From the NCBI GenBank assembly GCA_048213135.1, contig PS015173.1, positions 132,360-155,702 of the forward strand: 23,343 nucleotides of DNA, read 5' to 3'. How positions within the stretch are numbered: the first letter of the stretch is position 1; each line of letters opens with the position of its first letter. The position numbers and the translations under genes are program-made. Origin of the DNA: Reclinomonas americana ATCC 50394. Taxonomy: Eukaryota > Jakobida > Jakobea > Jakobida. The notes below the pieces were generated by a model that did not search any database, had not been told where the DNA came from, and saw only the letters and a list, made by a program, of their open reading frames with translations. Of this stretch, positions 1 through 11,300 are shown one piece after another.

Positions 1-3
1 CAG

Positions 4-318
4 CAAGGAATTGCCGTTGATGCGACAAACGGCTACTTGGTGCTTTCGGGTAAGGATTCGAGCGCGTAAAGTCACATTCTCTGCCGGCCTACACTCATTG
101 TCATTTCCTTTTAACAGAGTATCAGTCTCATGTCATTCGCCGCCTCGTGATCACACCACCATCGCTCACCACGTCGCCCACGTCGGTCGCCGGCAACTCT
201 TTTTCAGTGGTGTCGAGCTCGGTGCAAGCACTTGTCCCCAACACCGCGTACAGCGTGCGCGCCATTGATACAGTTTCCAACGAGCATGGCGTCGTGGTCA
301 GTTACAGCACGCTGCCGG
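4..318 (+). CDS. Exons 8 and 9 of a module on the plus strand, most likely the end of module 11 in inverted orientation
   Basis: Exon 4-49 is exactly 46 nt, enters in phase 0 after CAG and leaves in phase 1 before GTAAGG. It encodes QGIAVDATNGYLVLSG, the standard type 8 exon. Exon 118-318 (201 nt, phase 1-1) begins EYQSHVIRRL, the closing strand of blade 6, and then gives the FN3 C-half (TTSPTSVAGNSFS, PNTAYSVRAID, VVSYSTLPG) before GTAAGT. These are precisely the two exons missing from module 11. Either this contig is flipped in the scaffold, or it belongs to a second, convergent gene of the same family. I favour the flip. Confidence 0.85.
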
Positions 319-326
319 GTAAGTGC

Positions 327-363
327 AAGAGAGAGCACAAGAGAGAGAGAAAGAGAGCAAAGA
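327..363. repeat. GA-rich tract in the plus-strand intron
   Basis: Repeated GAGAGA and AAGAGAG motifs inside the intron 319-427 (109 nt) between the FN3 C-half exon and the next N-half exon. In this orientation the purines are on the coding strand. Confidence 0.8.
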
Positions 364-427
364 AAATAGGCTCTGTGCTCCTTCATGTGTCGCGGTTTAT
401 CACTGACTGCATGCATGTGGCGAGCAG

Positions 428-906
428 TTCCGTCGGTGACAACGTTGACGGCATCGGTCACCTCTCCAGTGCGAGCCGTGCTGTCGGGCTCTGTCAACCC
501 CAACTCCACCAGCGTGACTGCCGACAACGCCTTCGAGATTGCGTTGTCTGCTTCAGCGTTCGGAGCACAAGTGACTTCGACGACCCTGGCTGGTACTGGG
601 TACGCTAGCGGTTACCAGGACGCCACTGGCGCCGCGGCCAAGTTTTCCTCTCCATTTGTTGCGGTGTTGCTTGTCAGTACGAGTGCAAGTGTGGGGGGCA
701 CAACTAATCGGCGCTCTAACAGGGTGTTGCCGTGGAGACCACTGGCAGTGTGTTGATCGCTGATCGCGAGTGAGTTCTTGTTTCGCTTGCCACCGTCGAT
801 GCACCACGCTCATCTACCCTGCGGCATGGGTGCACAGCAACCACGTCGTGCGCCGCGTGACTACTGCCGGCAGTACGACGACAGTGGCCGGAAAGCAGGG
901 CGTCGC
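428..906 (+). CDS. Module 12, first exons, truncated by the gap (plus strand, probably inverted)
   Basis: Exons: 428-657 (230 nt, phase 1-0), 723-769 (47 nt, phase 0-2), 838-906 (enters in phase 2 and is cut by the N run). The first has the FN3 N-half (SVTTLTASVTS, LSGSVNPNSTS, FEIALSASAFGAQVT) and blade 1 (TTLAGTGYASGYQDATG, KFSSPF), with the donor GTTGCG typical of this gene. The second reads GVAVETTGSVLIADRD. The third reads NHVVRRVTTAGSTTTVAG. Sizes and phases match types 1-3 of the minus-strand modules. After inversion this would follow module 11 directly. Confidence 0.83.
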
Positions 907-926
907 NNNNNNNNNNNNNNNNNNNN
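907..926. other. Assembly gap (20 N) at an apparent orientation switch
   Basis: A run of 20 N separates plus-strand coding sequence (ending inside exon type 3 of module 12) from the minus-strand gene (ending inside the intron after exon type 7 of module 11). Twenty Ns looks like a placeholder rather than a measured length. The change in coding strand coincides exactly with the gap. Confidence 0.95.
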
Positions 927-997
927 CTCGTGCATACGCATTGCAAAAGTGAGTGGCGGCACACACGCAATCCGCAACAAAGGCCCAATCTACAAAC
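927..997 (-). other. Partial intron following module 11 exon 7
   Basis: On the minus strand this starts with GTTTGT and contains CACTCAC, a plausible branch region, but has no acceptor before the gap. It is 71 nt long. Adding positions 1-3 (CAG) would give a 74-nt intron, within the 56-77 nt usual for this intron class (all copies except module 3). Confidence 0.7.
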
Positions 998-2342
998 CGG
1001 CTGCGACAGGAGAGCCACCGAACGCAGTCCATCAGTGGTGCCCGAGGCACCACTCGATCCGAAGATCGTGGTCACCGTGCCCGTGCTCGACACAGATCGC
1101 ACAATGAAATGGCCACTCTGTTGGCGTGCACGCAATCCACGTCAGCACCACTCTTCCAAAATGCGCGTCTAACACACCTCGGCATGCGCGACGCAACATC
1201 GACAACGTAAAGAATATTTGCCACAGGATCCACAGCGATGCTGTATGGCGCGGTGAGAGAGCCCCAAGCACCCGACGACGGCAACACGGTGGCGACGGCC
1301 AATGACGGCAAGCTGATGGAGCGGACAGCATTGTTGTCGCGTTCCAGCACATACAGAATTGAACGCGAGACATCGATCGCCACGTCAATTGGATACGAGA
1401 AACGGGCTGCGGAGCCGGTGCCATTGGTGGAGCCACTGGAGCCAGCCGATCCAGCCAGCGTCGTAACCGATCCCACAAACGACACCATGCGTACAGTGTG
1501 GTTCTGCGAGTCAGCCACAAATATGGATTCGCGCTGCAGAGTGCTATCGATGGCTGCGCCGTGTGGACGGTTGAATCGGGCAGTGGTGCCGACGCCATCC
1601 GCACTGCCAGAGGAACCGTTTCCGGCCACCGTGGACACATTGCCGCCAGATAGGACGCGGACTGCATGATTCAGCTCCTGCGCAACAGCAAACAATGAGC
1701 ACCAGCGACCAGCAACTCATTCTCATTCACCGACCTCGGTGATGAACAAATCTCCCGTTGCATTGTCGATACCGACGCCGACAGGCCTGTTAACATTTCA
1801 AGACAACGTCAGAACACGCGAATAAAGAGAGAGGACTGTGGAGTGCCGCAACTGGAACAAACGGGCCACTGTCAATGCGCTTCCGTTAACAAGGCCGCTC
1901 ATGCCAGCGGTGCCAGCCACAGTGGTGACAGTGCCACCAGTTGTCACCCGACGCACGAGGTGGTTTCTGCAGAGGCGAGTGAGCATGGCGTGACAAGTAA
2001 ACGCGGGTGCGATCATGAAACAGCGCACCCCGAATCGGCAACGAATATGTTGCCCGTTGAATCGACACACACGCCCTGCACAGGTACGTGAATACCTTCG
2101 ACAGCAATTGCACGACATGGACAATCACCACGCAACGAATGGCTGGTTGAATTTGGTGGATGTAGAGCCGGCTGAGTTGAGGGTACCAGCAAGCGTGCTG
2201 ACGGCTGCCAAGTTGCCATACGGGCTCAGCCGCTGGAAGGTTGGCGACGACGCTACACTCGAGCCATTTGCGTCGATTGTGCCCTCGAGGTAAGCGGTGG
2301 TTGACGATTGGACTGTGGCCACTCCCGTGATCACCACGGGCA
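998..2342 (-). CDS. Module 11, minus-strand part: FN3 N-half and NHL blades 1-6 (start), exons 5 and 6 fused
   Basis: Exons: 2137-2342, 2029-2075, 1853-1966, 1735-1786, 1198-1677 (fused, 480 nt), 998-1117. The N-half reads TGVATVQSSTTAYL and GTIDANGSSVAS. Blade 1 lacks the DGTG loop (AGTLNSAGSTSTKFNQPF), giving a 206-nt exon. The fused exon passes through SQNHTVRMVSFVGSV without an intron, as in module 9. Blade 3 has STLQRESIFVAD. The exon at 998-1117 ends LLSQP before GTTTGT in phase 0. A 46-nt type 8 exon should follow, but only 71 nt of intron remain before the gap at 926. The missing exons 8 and 9 match the plus-strand exons at 4-49 and 118-318. Confidence 0.87.
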
Positions 2343-5300
2343 CTGCGTCACGTGTTCAGTGCGTGAATAGCAATACAAGACATGAATAACAATGCTTCTC
2401 GCCAGCCACAGCGCACCTGCGTCGGTCACGAACGATGAGACATCGCCAAGCTGTTGAGTGACCGTCTCCAGCACTCGGAAGTAATATGTCGTAAGTGGAC
2501 GCAAGTACGACAACGCGAGCGTCAGTGACGTATCACTGCTGCCTGTAACACTGCTCGGCGACGGCGTCAACGAGCAGGGAGCAAGCGTGACCAGGCGCAC
2601 AAGACTGTTACTCGCGTCTGGCGATTCACGGCGACCAAGATAAGAATGGCAGTGTAATAATGCTTGGAGTTAGCGCAACCACAACGCACCGGCAACAAAG
2701 AGATTCCCAGTCAGAGGCGAGAACGCGGCGGCATTCTACGTACAAAGGCGCGAGAGATGAGGTCACGGCATCTCTTCCCACGCTCGCACTCCCAACCGAA
2801 CTCACCGGAGCCGAGAAGTGAACCACCGCAATGGGTCCAGTCTGGTTGACCACGCTGGCGGAACCGGCAGCTGTGATGGTGTATCCGTCACTGACGCGCA
2901 CAGCACGGATTGTGTTGTTGGCTTTCTGCAACATACAAGTGTAAGATTAACGCACCCTCATCAAAAAAACCGGCACAATCAGCGAATGGCACGCAACATC
3001 GGTCACATACAGCACGTTGCACACGGGATCCAACGAAAGGCCGTATGCCGAACCCAGCAGTGCACTTGCACCGTCTGTCGTGCCGCAATTGCCCGCTGTA
3101 CCGACCAGCGTCGACACGGTCATGGTGGTCAGGTCGATCTTGCGCACCGTGCAGTTATTGTTGTCGGCTGCAAACAACAGCGCACGGCCTTCATCGATGA
3201 CGAGTCCGCGACAACCGCTAAATTGCGCCGTCGTGCATCCGCCATTTACACTGCCGGTGGCACCGAGTACACCACACACGGTGGTTGTGTAGCCGAGAAG
3301 AGAGACTCGTCTGCACGCACGGCCATCAGCAGCATGCACAAATCTCTCACACACATGCCCACACAAACCGAATGACACGATTATCGTAGTCCGCCACATA
3401 CAGCGCCTCACGCCCGGCAGTGCGATCCAATGCAACGCCGAGCGGTTGTGAGAACTGGGCGACAGCAGAAACTCCATCGGTGGAGCCGATGCTGCCGGTG
3501 CCAGCCAGCAGTGACACTGTGCCGCCGGACACCTTGCGAATGGCATTGTTGCCTCTCTGTATGACAAGTACTGACATGTTCAGTGGAAAGCACACACGCA
3601 TTAGAAGTTGCATGCAGCCTCTATGCGCACGCAACATCGGAAAAGTACACGTCGCCCGTACTTTGGTCGACGGTGGCATGTCGCGGACTGCAAAACGGCG
3701 GTGTTTCTGTAAGCACCCACACAAGTACCAACTGTCGCGCATTACGCAGCACCTGTTGAGCAGTGCCGTGGTCGTGGCCGGGCCTTGCACGAATCCCGAC
3801 TGACCGAGTTGACCGGCAAAGGTGACTACATTGCCGGCGGCTGTCATGTGCCGGATGACATGCGACCTGCAGTCAATAGCGCAAAAAACACACGAGGCGC
3901 GTCTGACCATGAGAGGAATGCATCATCAACCACGGGACACTCACGTTCCGTCCACAATGTAACATCCGTCGCTGGTATCCACCACAATATCCTTTTTTGG
4001 TGCGTGATGAGAATCAAGACAAACTGAGACACATTTGCATACACAACAAGAATACACACCCACATGCTCCCCGCAAAGAACGAGGCAGCAGTACCGAGAC
4101 CGTTAGTGGCCGATGATACTGCCACTGAACCAGCAACCGTGGTGACGAACGGCGACACACCAAACGCTGTGCTCGAGCGGGCCAGTTCGAAAACCAACGA
4201 GTTGGTAGCAGTCGATCCATTGGCGTTTGCCGTGCCCCGCAGGGTGCCAGTAGTCGTCGATGTGGAGGTCGCAGACTGCGTTGCCACCGTCGGTGCTGCA
4301 TTTCATTGTTTTAGTCGAGCGTGCATTGAAGAGCAATAAGGAATAGAGGGAGCGAGAGGCATGCAAACCTGTTTGGGTGACAAACGAAGTCACAGAGCCG
4401 TGCAGCGTGCCACCGTTTACGCGGAAGTAGTACGTGATCGCCGGCAGCAGCTGTGTCACTGCGGATGTGACCGATGTGTTACTACTGCCACTCACTGTCG
4501 ATGGCGAGGAGCTGAATGCAGTCGGCGGCAGAGTGATACGTCGGATGTTGTTGAGACTGGCATCTAATTTTCATGGAGCAGCACGAGCATGAAGAGGGTG
4601 AGAAGGAACAACGGACCGACAACAAACGGGACATTGCAAACACACCGGTCACCACCAGGCCGCCGAGAACAAAATTCACAGCAATGCCATACTGCACACC
4701 AGCAGCCATCATGTTGAGTGCTAAACACGGACACACACATACACCATAGACGAGCGATCGACTCAACTGGCGCAGCAAACGTCGCCACCACCGCGGTGCC
4801 GTCCGTGCCGGAAGCTGCGTTGCCCGCACCAGCTACAGTTGTCACCGCTCCACCCAGCGAGATGGATCGGACGGACATGAGAATGTACTGCAAGAGATCG
4901 ATAAAGAGTGAGAGGGCGGATTCGCGGTGAGAAATGAGAATGGCGAAACGCAACGTCGGTCACATACAAGAGGCCAGACACGGTATCCATCGTGATGCCG
5001 ACAGGCGACCACAAGCGCGCCGAGGTACCCGTTGCATCCACAAAGCCGTGCGTTCCGGAGAGACCGGCCAGTGAGGTGACGGCAAGCGTCGCCAAGTCGA
5101 CCTTGCGTACGGAACTGTTGCCCGAGTCGGCAATGTACAGCACTTGATTAGTAACATCGACAGCCACTCCACTTGGCTGAGAGAAGCGCGCAGCAGAGCC
5201 CGTGGCGTTGGTGGTGCCCGACTGTCCTGCCGATCCAGCTAAAGTGGTGACAACAGAACCATTCAGCGACATGCGCCGAATCGTATGGTTGCCGCCATCA

Positions 5301-8300
5301 GCAATGTACAAGCATTCGCGTCCAGCTGTCATGTCGATGCCAATGCCCAGCGGCGTGTTGAACTGCGCGACTGTGCCAGTGCCGTCCACAGATCCCGCAC
5401 TACCGCTGGTACCGGCTACGGTGGCCGTCAGCGTAGTCTGATTGGACAGCTTGCGGATCGAGTGGTTCAGTCGCTGCAGTGCGGGAAGGCATCGATTAGA
5501 AACTGGCACAGGTGGGACAGGGGATTCAAACTCACATCAGCAATGTACACATTGCCGGCGATCGTGTCAATCGCAACGCCGAATGGACTGCGCACAGATG
5601 AGTATGCTGTGCATGCCAGATATGGAAAAAGAACACGCATATCCCACGAACTTGTTGAACAGCGCAACCGCAACCGAGGGCCCGTCGTACGCTCCAGATG
5701 TACCAGATTGACCAGCGATGGTCTGCACAACTCCTCCGCCGGTAATCGAGCGAATCGTGTGGTTACTGTGGTTTGGGAAGACAACATCAGTCTTGAAGCC
5801 GCTGCTGATGACGAAATGTTGAAAACGCAACTCGTGGTCGGCGACAATGTAGTTCCCGGAGGCATCGACCGCCACACCCTGCAGAAGCCAAAAATGAGAG
5901 ATGTACAGATGCACTGCGCGTCATTGCAGCCATTGGTCACGCAACCTTGGGAGCCGAGAACGAAGCGGATCCCCCTGTGCCATCAGCGTGCCCGGTGGCG
6001 AACGACGGCGAACCTCCGAGGGTTGACACCGTCGGCAACGCAAGATCGAACACGGTCGAGGACAGCGCGAAAGCAAAGGAGGCAGCCACAGTGCCGGAAC
6101 CTTGTGCGTTGATACTGCCATTCAGCGAGGCACTGTTCATAGAGATGTTGCTGGCCGACGATGTGGAGACGGTGGCAACTGAGAGCAGAGTGCGTGGAGT
6201 CAGCACCAACTGGGAAGACAGAGCCACAACTTTGTCGCAATACACTACCGGCTGGGGTCGAGGTGGTGAACGATTGAATCGATCCGTACAACCCATAGTC
6301 AGTCGCCGCACGGTAATAGTACGTGGTCGACGACTGCAGCTGTGTGAGCGCCAGCGAGATGCCGGTGTTGGAAGCGCCAGTGACCGACGACGGCGAGGCA
6401 GCCACGAGAGTAGCGGCGAGTGCGATTCGTCGGATGACATTATTTGTGGAATCTAGTGACACGAGTACATATTAGGAGGACGGATGTGAGAAAAACTCGC
6501 AGGCACCATATTCATGTACGCACCGCCAACAAGGAGCCATCCATTGACTGCATCATATGCGATACCACTCTGAGCACAGCAGTGAGCGTTTGAGCAGCAT
6601 TCTCATTCGATTCGCCGTTCCACGTTTACAACAAACCGGAGCGGAAAACTGCGCCACATAGCCGGCGCCGTCGGCATAGCCGCTAGCACACGTTCCGGCG
6701 ATCGTAGAGACAAGGCCAGAGCTAGTGATGAGTCGAATGCAGTTGTTGTTCGCCTGGTTCGCCGTTGCATGACAGGCAGTTAGTAGGGAGCGGTCAACGG
6801 TGTGCAACAAAGAAGAAACCGAGTCACGACGAAACATCGCTGACGTACACCACATTGGCCACGGCGTCCACAGCCACTGCCGACGGCAAGTTAAACCGAG
6901 CTGCGACTCCCATGCCATCGGTGCGAGAACAACTGCCGCTGGTGCCAGCCAGTGTAGACACTGCCATTGACGAAGTGATGATCTTGCGGATGGAGCAGTT
7001 GGTTCCGTCCGCCACGTAGAGAAGGCCACGTCCTGCGTCGAGTGCCAAGTGCTTCGGGCCATTGAAACGCGCGGCGCTGCCAGTGCCGTCGGCAGTACCA
7101 GAACTTGCGAGCGTACCAGCCACGGTCGTGGTGACACCAGCGAATGTCACTTTTCTGTGAGGGGAAAAGAGAGGTAAATGCTACTCATCGTGTGCACCAA
7201 TAACAACGCAAATGCACACACATACCGAATGGCGTGATTGCCCGTGTCCGCGACATACACCGCACTACCGGCACTGTCAACGGCGAGGCCAGCATTGCTG
7301 CTGAACTGGGCGCCGGTTCCAGTGCCGTCGACCGCACCGGCGCTTCCGTTGCCGGCGAGTGTTGACACCTGGCTGTTGGCCACTGTACGAACGGCACTGT
7401 TCGACAACTGTAGTCGGAGCACACGCACACGCACACACANNNNNNNNNNNNNNNNNNNNNNNNNNNNNNNNNNNNNNNNNNNNNNNNNNNNNNNNNNNNN
7501 NNNNNNNNNNNNNNNNNNNNNNNNNNNNNNNNNNNNNNNNNNNNNNNNNNNNNNNNNNNNNNNNNNNNNNNNNNNNNNNNNNNNNNNNNNNNNNNNNNNN
7601 NNNNNNNNNNNNNNNNNNNNNNNNNNNNNNNNNNNNNNNNNNNNNNNNNNNNNNNNNNNNNNNNNNNNNNNNNNNNNNNNNNNNNNNNNNNNNNNNNNNN
7701 NNNNNNNNNNNNNNNNNNNNNNNNNNNNNNNNNNNNNNNNNNNNNNNNNNNNNNNNNNNNNNNNNNNNNNNNNNNNNNNNNNNNNNNNNNNNNNNNNNNN
7801 NNNNNNNNTCAAGAGCGTCAGTCGTCCACTACGAGACCGTGAATAGCACCAGCCGCTGCTCACTCACATCGCTGACGTACAACGTGCCAGTGGTCTTGTC
7901 GCAGGCCACGTCGTTGGGACTGCATGTCAACACCCAAGAAAACCGTCAGAGTCACAAAGAAGCGATTCTCCCAGGCACGGGTGTGTGCGACAGAACTTGC
8001 GGAAGGTGGCGAACGACACGTAGCCATTTGTGAAGCCACCGAGTCCCGACTGACCAGCCACAGTGGTCACCACACCTGCCGTGGTCACCTTGCGGATTGT
8101 GTGATACCTATACAACAAACACAAGGTAAGTTCTCGCGACTGCGCTCATGAAGCCAGCCAGCAAGTGACCGCTGCGCTCACGCAACGTGGGATCGGCAAC
8201 ATACAGGGAGCCAGCCGTGTCAAGGCTCATTCGCTGCACAGCACCTTGAGCATCCTCGGCTAGTACGTATTCTCTTTCGTCGACAACAAAAAACGCACCG

Positions 8301-11300
8301 CGGGAGCGCCAAAGAGAGCCGAGGAACCCGTGCCGTCAGTTGCTCCCGCAGACCCCGCGGTGCCAACAAGTGTGCTCACTGTGGCGCTGGTGCCAAAGAC
8401 CGACGACGACAGTGCCAGTTCGAAAGACGCACTCACAGTGCCTGAACCTTGCGCATTGACAGTGCCCGAGATAGAGGCGGTGGTCAGCGTCACGCTGGAT
8501 GCAGAGCCAGTGGCGACCGTGGGTGCCGCTGAGGAGTGGCGCGGTGTAGTGAGGGGCGAGGAAGAGAAAGAAAGAGAGATAGAAAAACAAGTCCAGACTC
8601 ACTGAAGGCTGATGTGGTAAACGACTGCACAGATCCGTACTGTCCATTGTCGCTCGACGCGCGATAGTAGTACAAAGTTGCTGCCTGCAACTGGGTGAGT
8701 GCCAGCGAGATGCTCGTGTCGGACGTGCCGGAGACAGTGGACGGTGAAGCAGTGATGGAGGTGGCGGCCAGCGTGATGCGTCGAATGGTCACCCCCACGA
8801 AATCTGCAGACAAATCGCCGTGCGTGTGAGATGCGCAAAACGTGCAGTGTGGCACACATAGGCATACGGGGTCAACGCACCGGAGACAAGCAGGAAGCCA
8901 CGGACAGGATCATACGCAAGGCCATTCTGCGCAGGCGGGTGAGTGCATTCAGTTAATTGTTCACACGAAGCTGTGTACGCACTGGGAACGCGAATTGTGC
9001 CTGATTGCCTGCTCCATCTGCAGAACCAGTGGCTCCGGTTCCGGCGAGAGAAGAGACGAGCCCGGCGCTCGAAATCTGTCGCACGCTAAAATTGTTCACC
9101 TGGCCCAGAACCGTTGAGTAACAGAAGCGGGTGATACGCTAGCAGAAACGCAGAAGCAACGAAACATCGCCGACATACACCACGTTGGCCACAGGATCGA
9201 CTGCCACGGTCGATGGATGATTGAACCTTGCCGCGGACCCACTGCCGTCAGTGTACGCGCAGCTGCCATTGGTGCCAGCCAGCGTCGACACTGCCATCGA
9301 GGAGATGATGATTTTGCGGATGGAGCAATTGTTGTAGTCAGCTACGTAGAGCAGGCCACGCCCAGAGTCGAGCGCAATGTCATTCGGGCTGTTGAAACGC
9401 GCTGCACTGCCGGTGCCATCGGCGGTGCCTGAACTCGTGAGCGTGCCAGCCACGGTGGTGGTGACACCGGCGTATGTCACCTTGCTGCAATGGCGACCAG
9501 TACAGTCAGCAACGATTTCTCTCATTGAACTGCGCTACACATACCGAATGGCATGATTATTCGAGTCCGCGACATACACCACACCAGATGCACTATCGAC
9601 AGCGAGACCACCGTTGCTGTTGAATTGAGCGGCGGGACCTGTGCCATCGACAGCACCAGCGGTATTACTGCCAGCGAGGGTGGACACGTAGTTGGCGGCG
9701 ATTTTACGAATGGCGTTGTTGAGTTGCTGTGGAACGCATGAATAAACACAAAGCAATACACACATGCAAGTCATTTCACAAGCTGCAGTGATGCGGTACC
9801 TCGCTGACATAGAGCGCGCCCGTGGAGTTGTCGATCGCCACGGCGGTCGGGCTGTGCCCGCACGCATGTCAATGACAGCTGGGGCAAAGAAAGCAGGAGG
9901 CACGCAACTGCTTGAAAGTGGCAATGGCAACGGATCCGTTGACGAAACTAGCCGTGTTAGGATCTCCGGCAACCGTCGTCACCACGCCACCGGTGGTGAC
10001 CTTTCGAATAGTGTTGATCCTGGTCACGAGAATACACAAGACGGCGGGGTAAGTGTGTGCACATCACCCAAGGACACACAGATCTGCTTTCAATACGCAC
10101 AAAATGTCGGCCACATAGAGGGAACCAGAGCTGTCCAAGCACATTCGCTGATCACAGAGAAGGTGAGGAACTGAGACGAAAAACAGATCATTGCGCGGTC
10201 AGCGTACTCACACCCGGTCCGTTGAATCGCGCATTCGAGCCCGTGCCGTCGGAACCGCCCGTTTGCCCTGCGCTGCCGGCCAGCGTGCTCACAGTGGCAG
10301 TAGCCCCAAAGGCCGATGACGACAGAGCTACCTCGAAAGCAGCCGATGCACCGCTAATACCCTGGGCGTTGATCGTGCCAGAGATACTAGCAGTGGTGAC
10401 CGTAACAGAACTTGCAGAGCCAGTAACCGCCGTGTCGACTGCAAACAACAAGCACGAGCGTTGGTTGGTACGGACACTGAAAAGAATGCGAAGTACGTAG
10501 AGCATTGCTAACTTGATGTGGCGAATGACAACACTGATCCGTATTGCGCATTGTCGCTGGTCGCGCGATAGTAGTACGTGGTCGACGGCAGCAGTTGAGT
10601 GAGTGCCAGCGAAGTACTGGTATTCGAGGTGCCAGACACAGTGGAGGGCGATGCTGTGAATGAGAGGGCCGCCAGCGTGATTCGCCGCACAGTGTTGTTG
10701 TTCGTGTCTGCAAACATCACGAACGGCGATAGTGAGCCGAGTGGCACAGAAGTTGAGACAATGGGGGCGGGGGCGATGGCACACCAGAGACGAGAAGATA
10801 TCCATTCTTGGCATCATACGCAAGACCGGCCTGCAAGAGAAATCAGAGCAGAGATGAGCGCCAGTTCATGCTGCAGGCCACAGCATATTAAGGGGTCAAA
10901 ACTGCACCGGATGAGAAAACAGCGAACTGAAGGCGGAGCCGTCGGTACTACCGGTGGTAGACAAGCCTCCAGCAAATGTGGTCACCACACCAGACGAGGA
11001 TACTTGGCGAATGGTGCTGAGCGATTGCTGCTCACCATCGATCACAATGAGCTGACCACACTGCTTGGTATGTCATCGAAGATTTACACGCAACGTCCGC
11101 GTAAAATAGAGTGCCAGACACGGGGTCCACAGTCAGAGCATACGGCTTGCCAATGGTCGCCGCAGTGCCAGTTCCGTCGGCAGCACCAGTGACGCCGACC
11201 AGGCCAGCCAGGGTGCTCACAGTGGCCCCAGAAATGACGACCTTGCGAATGAGGTGATTGTTGTAGTCTCCGACATACAGAACGCCACGGCCAACATCCA

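Noticed and set aside
4-906. A separate plus-strand gene convergent with the minus-strand gene
   Set aside because: Possible, but its first exons are exactly the ones missing from module 11, and the strand switch falls on a placeholder gap. Inversion of the contig is simpler.
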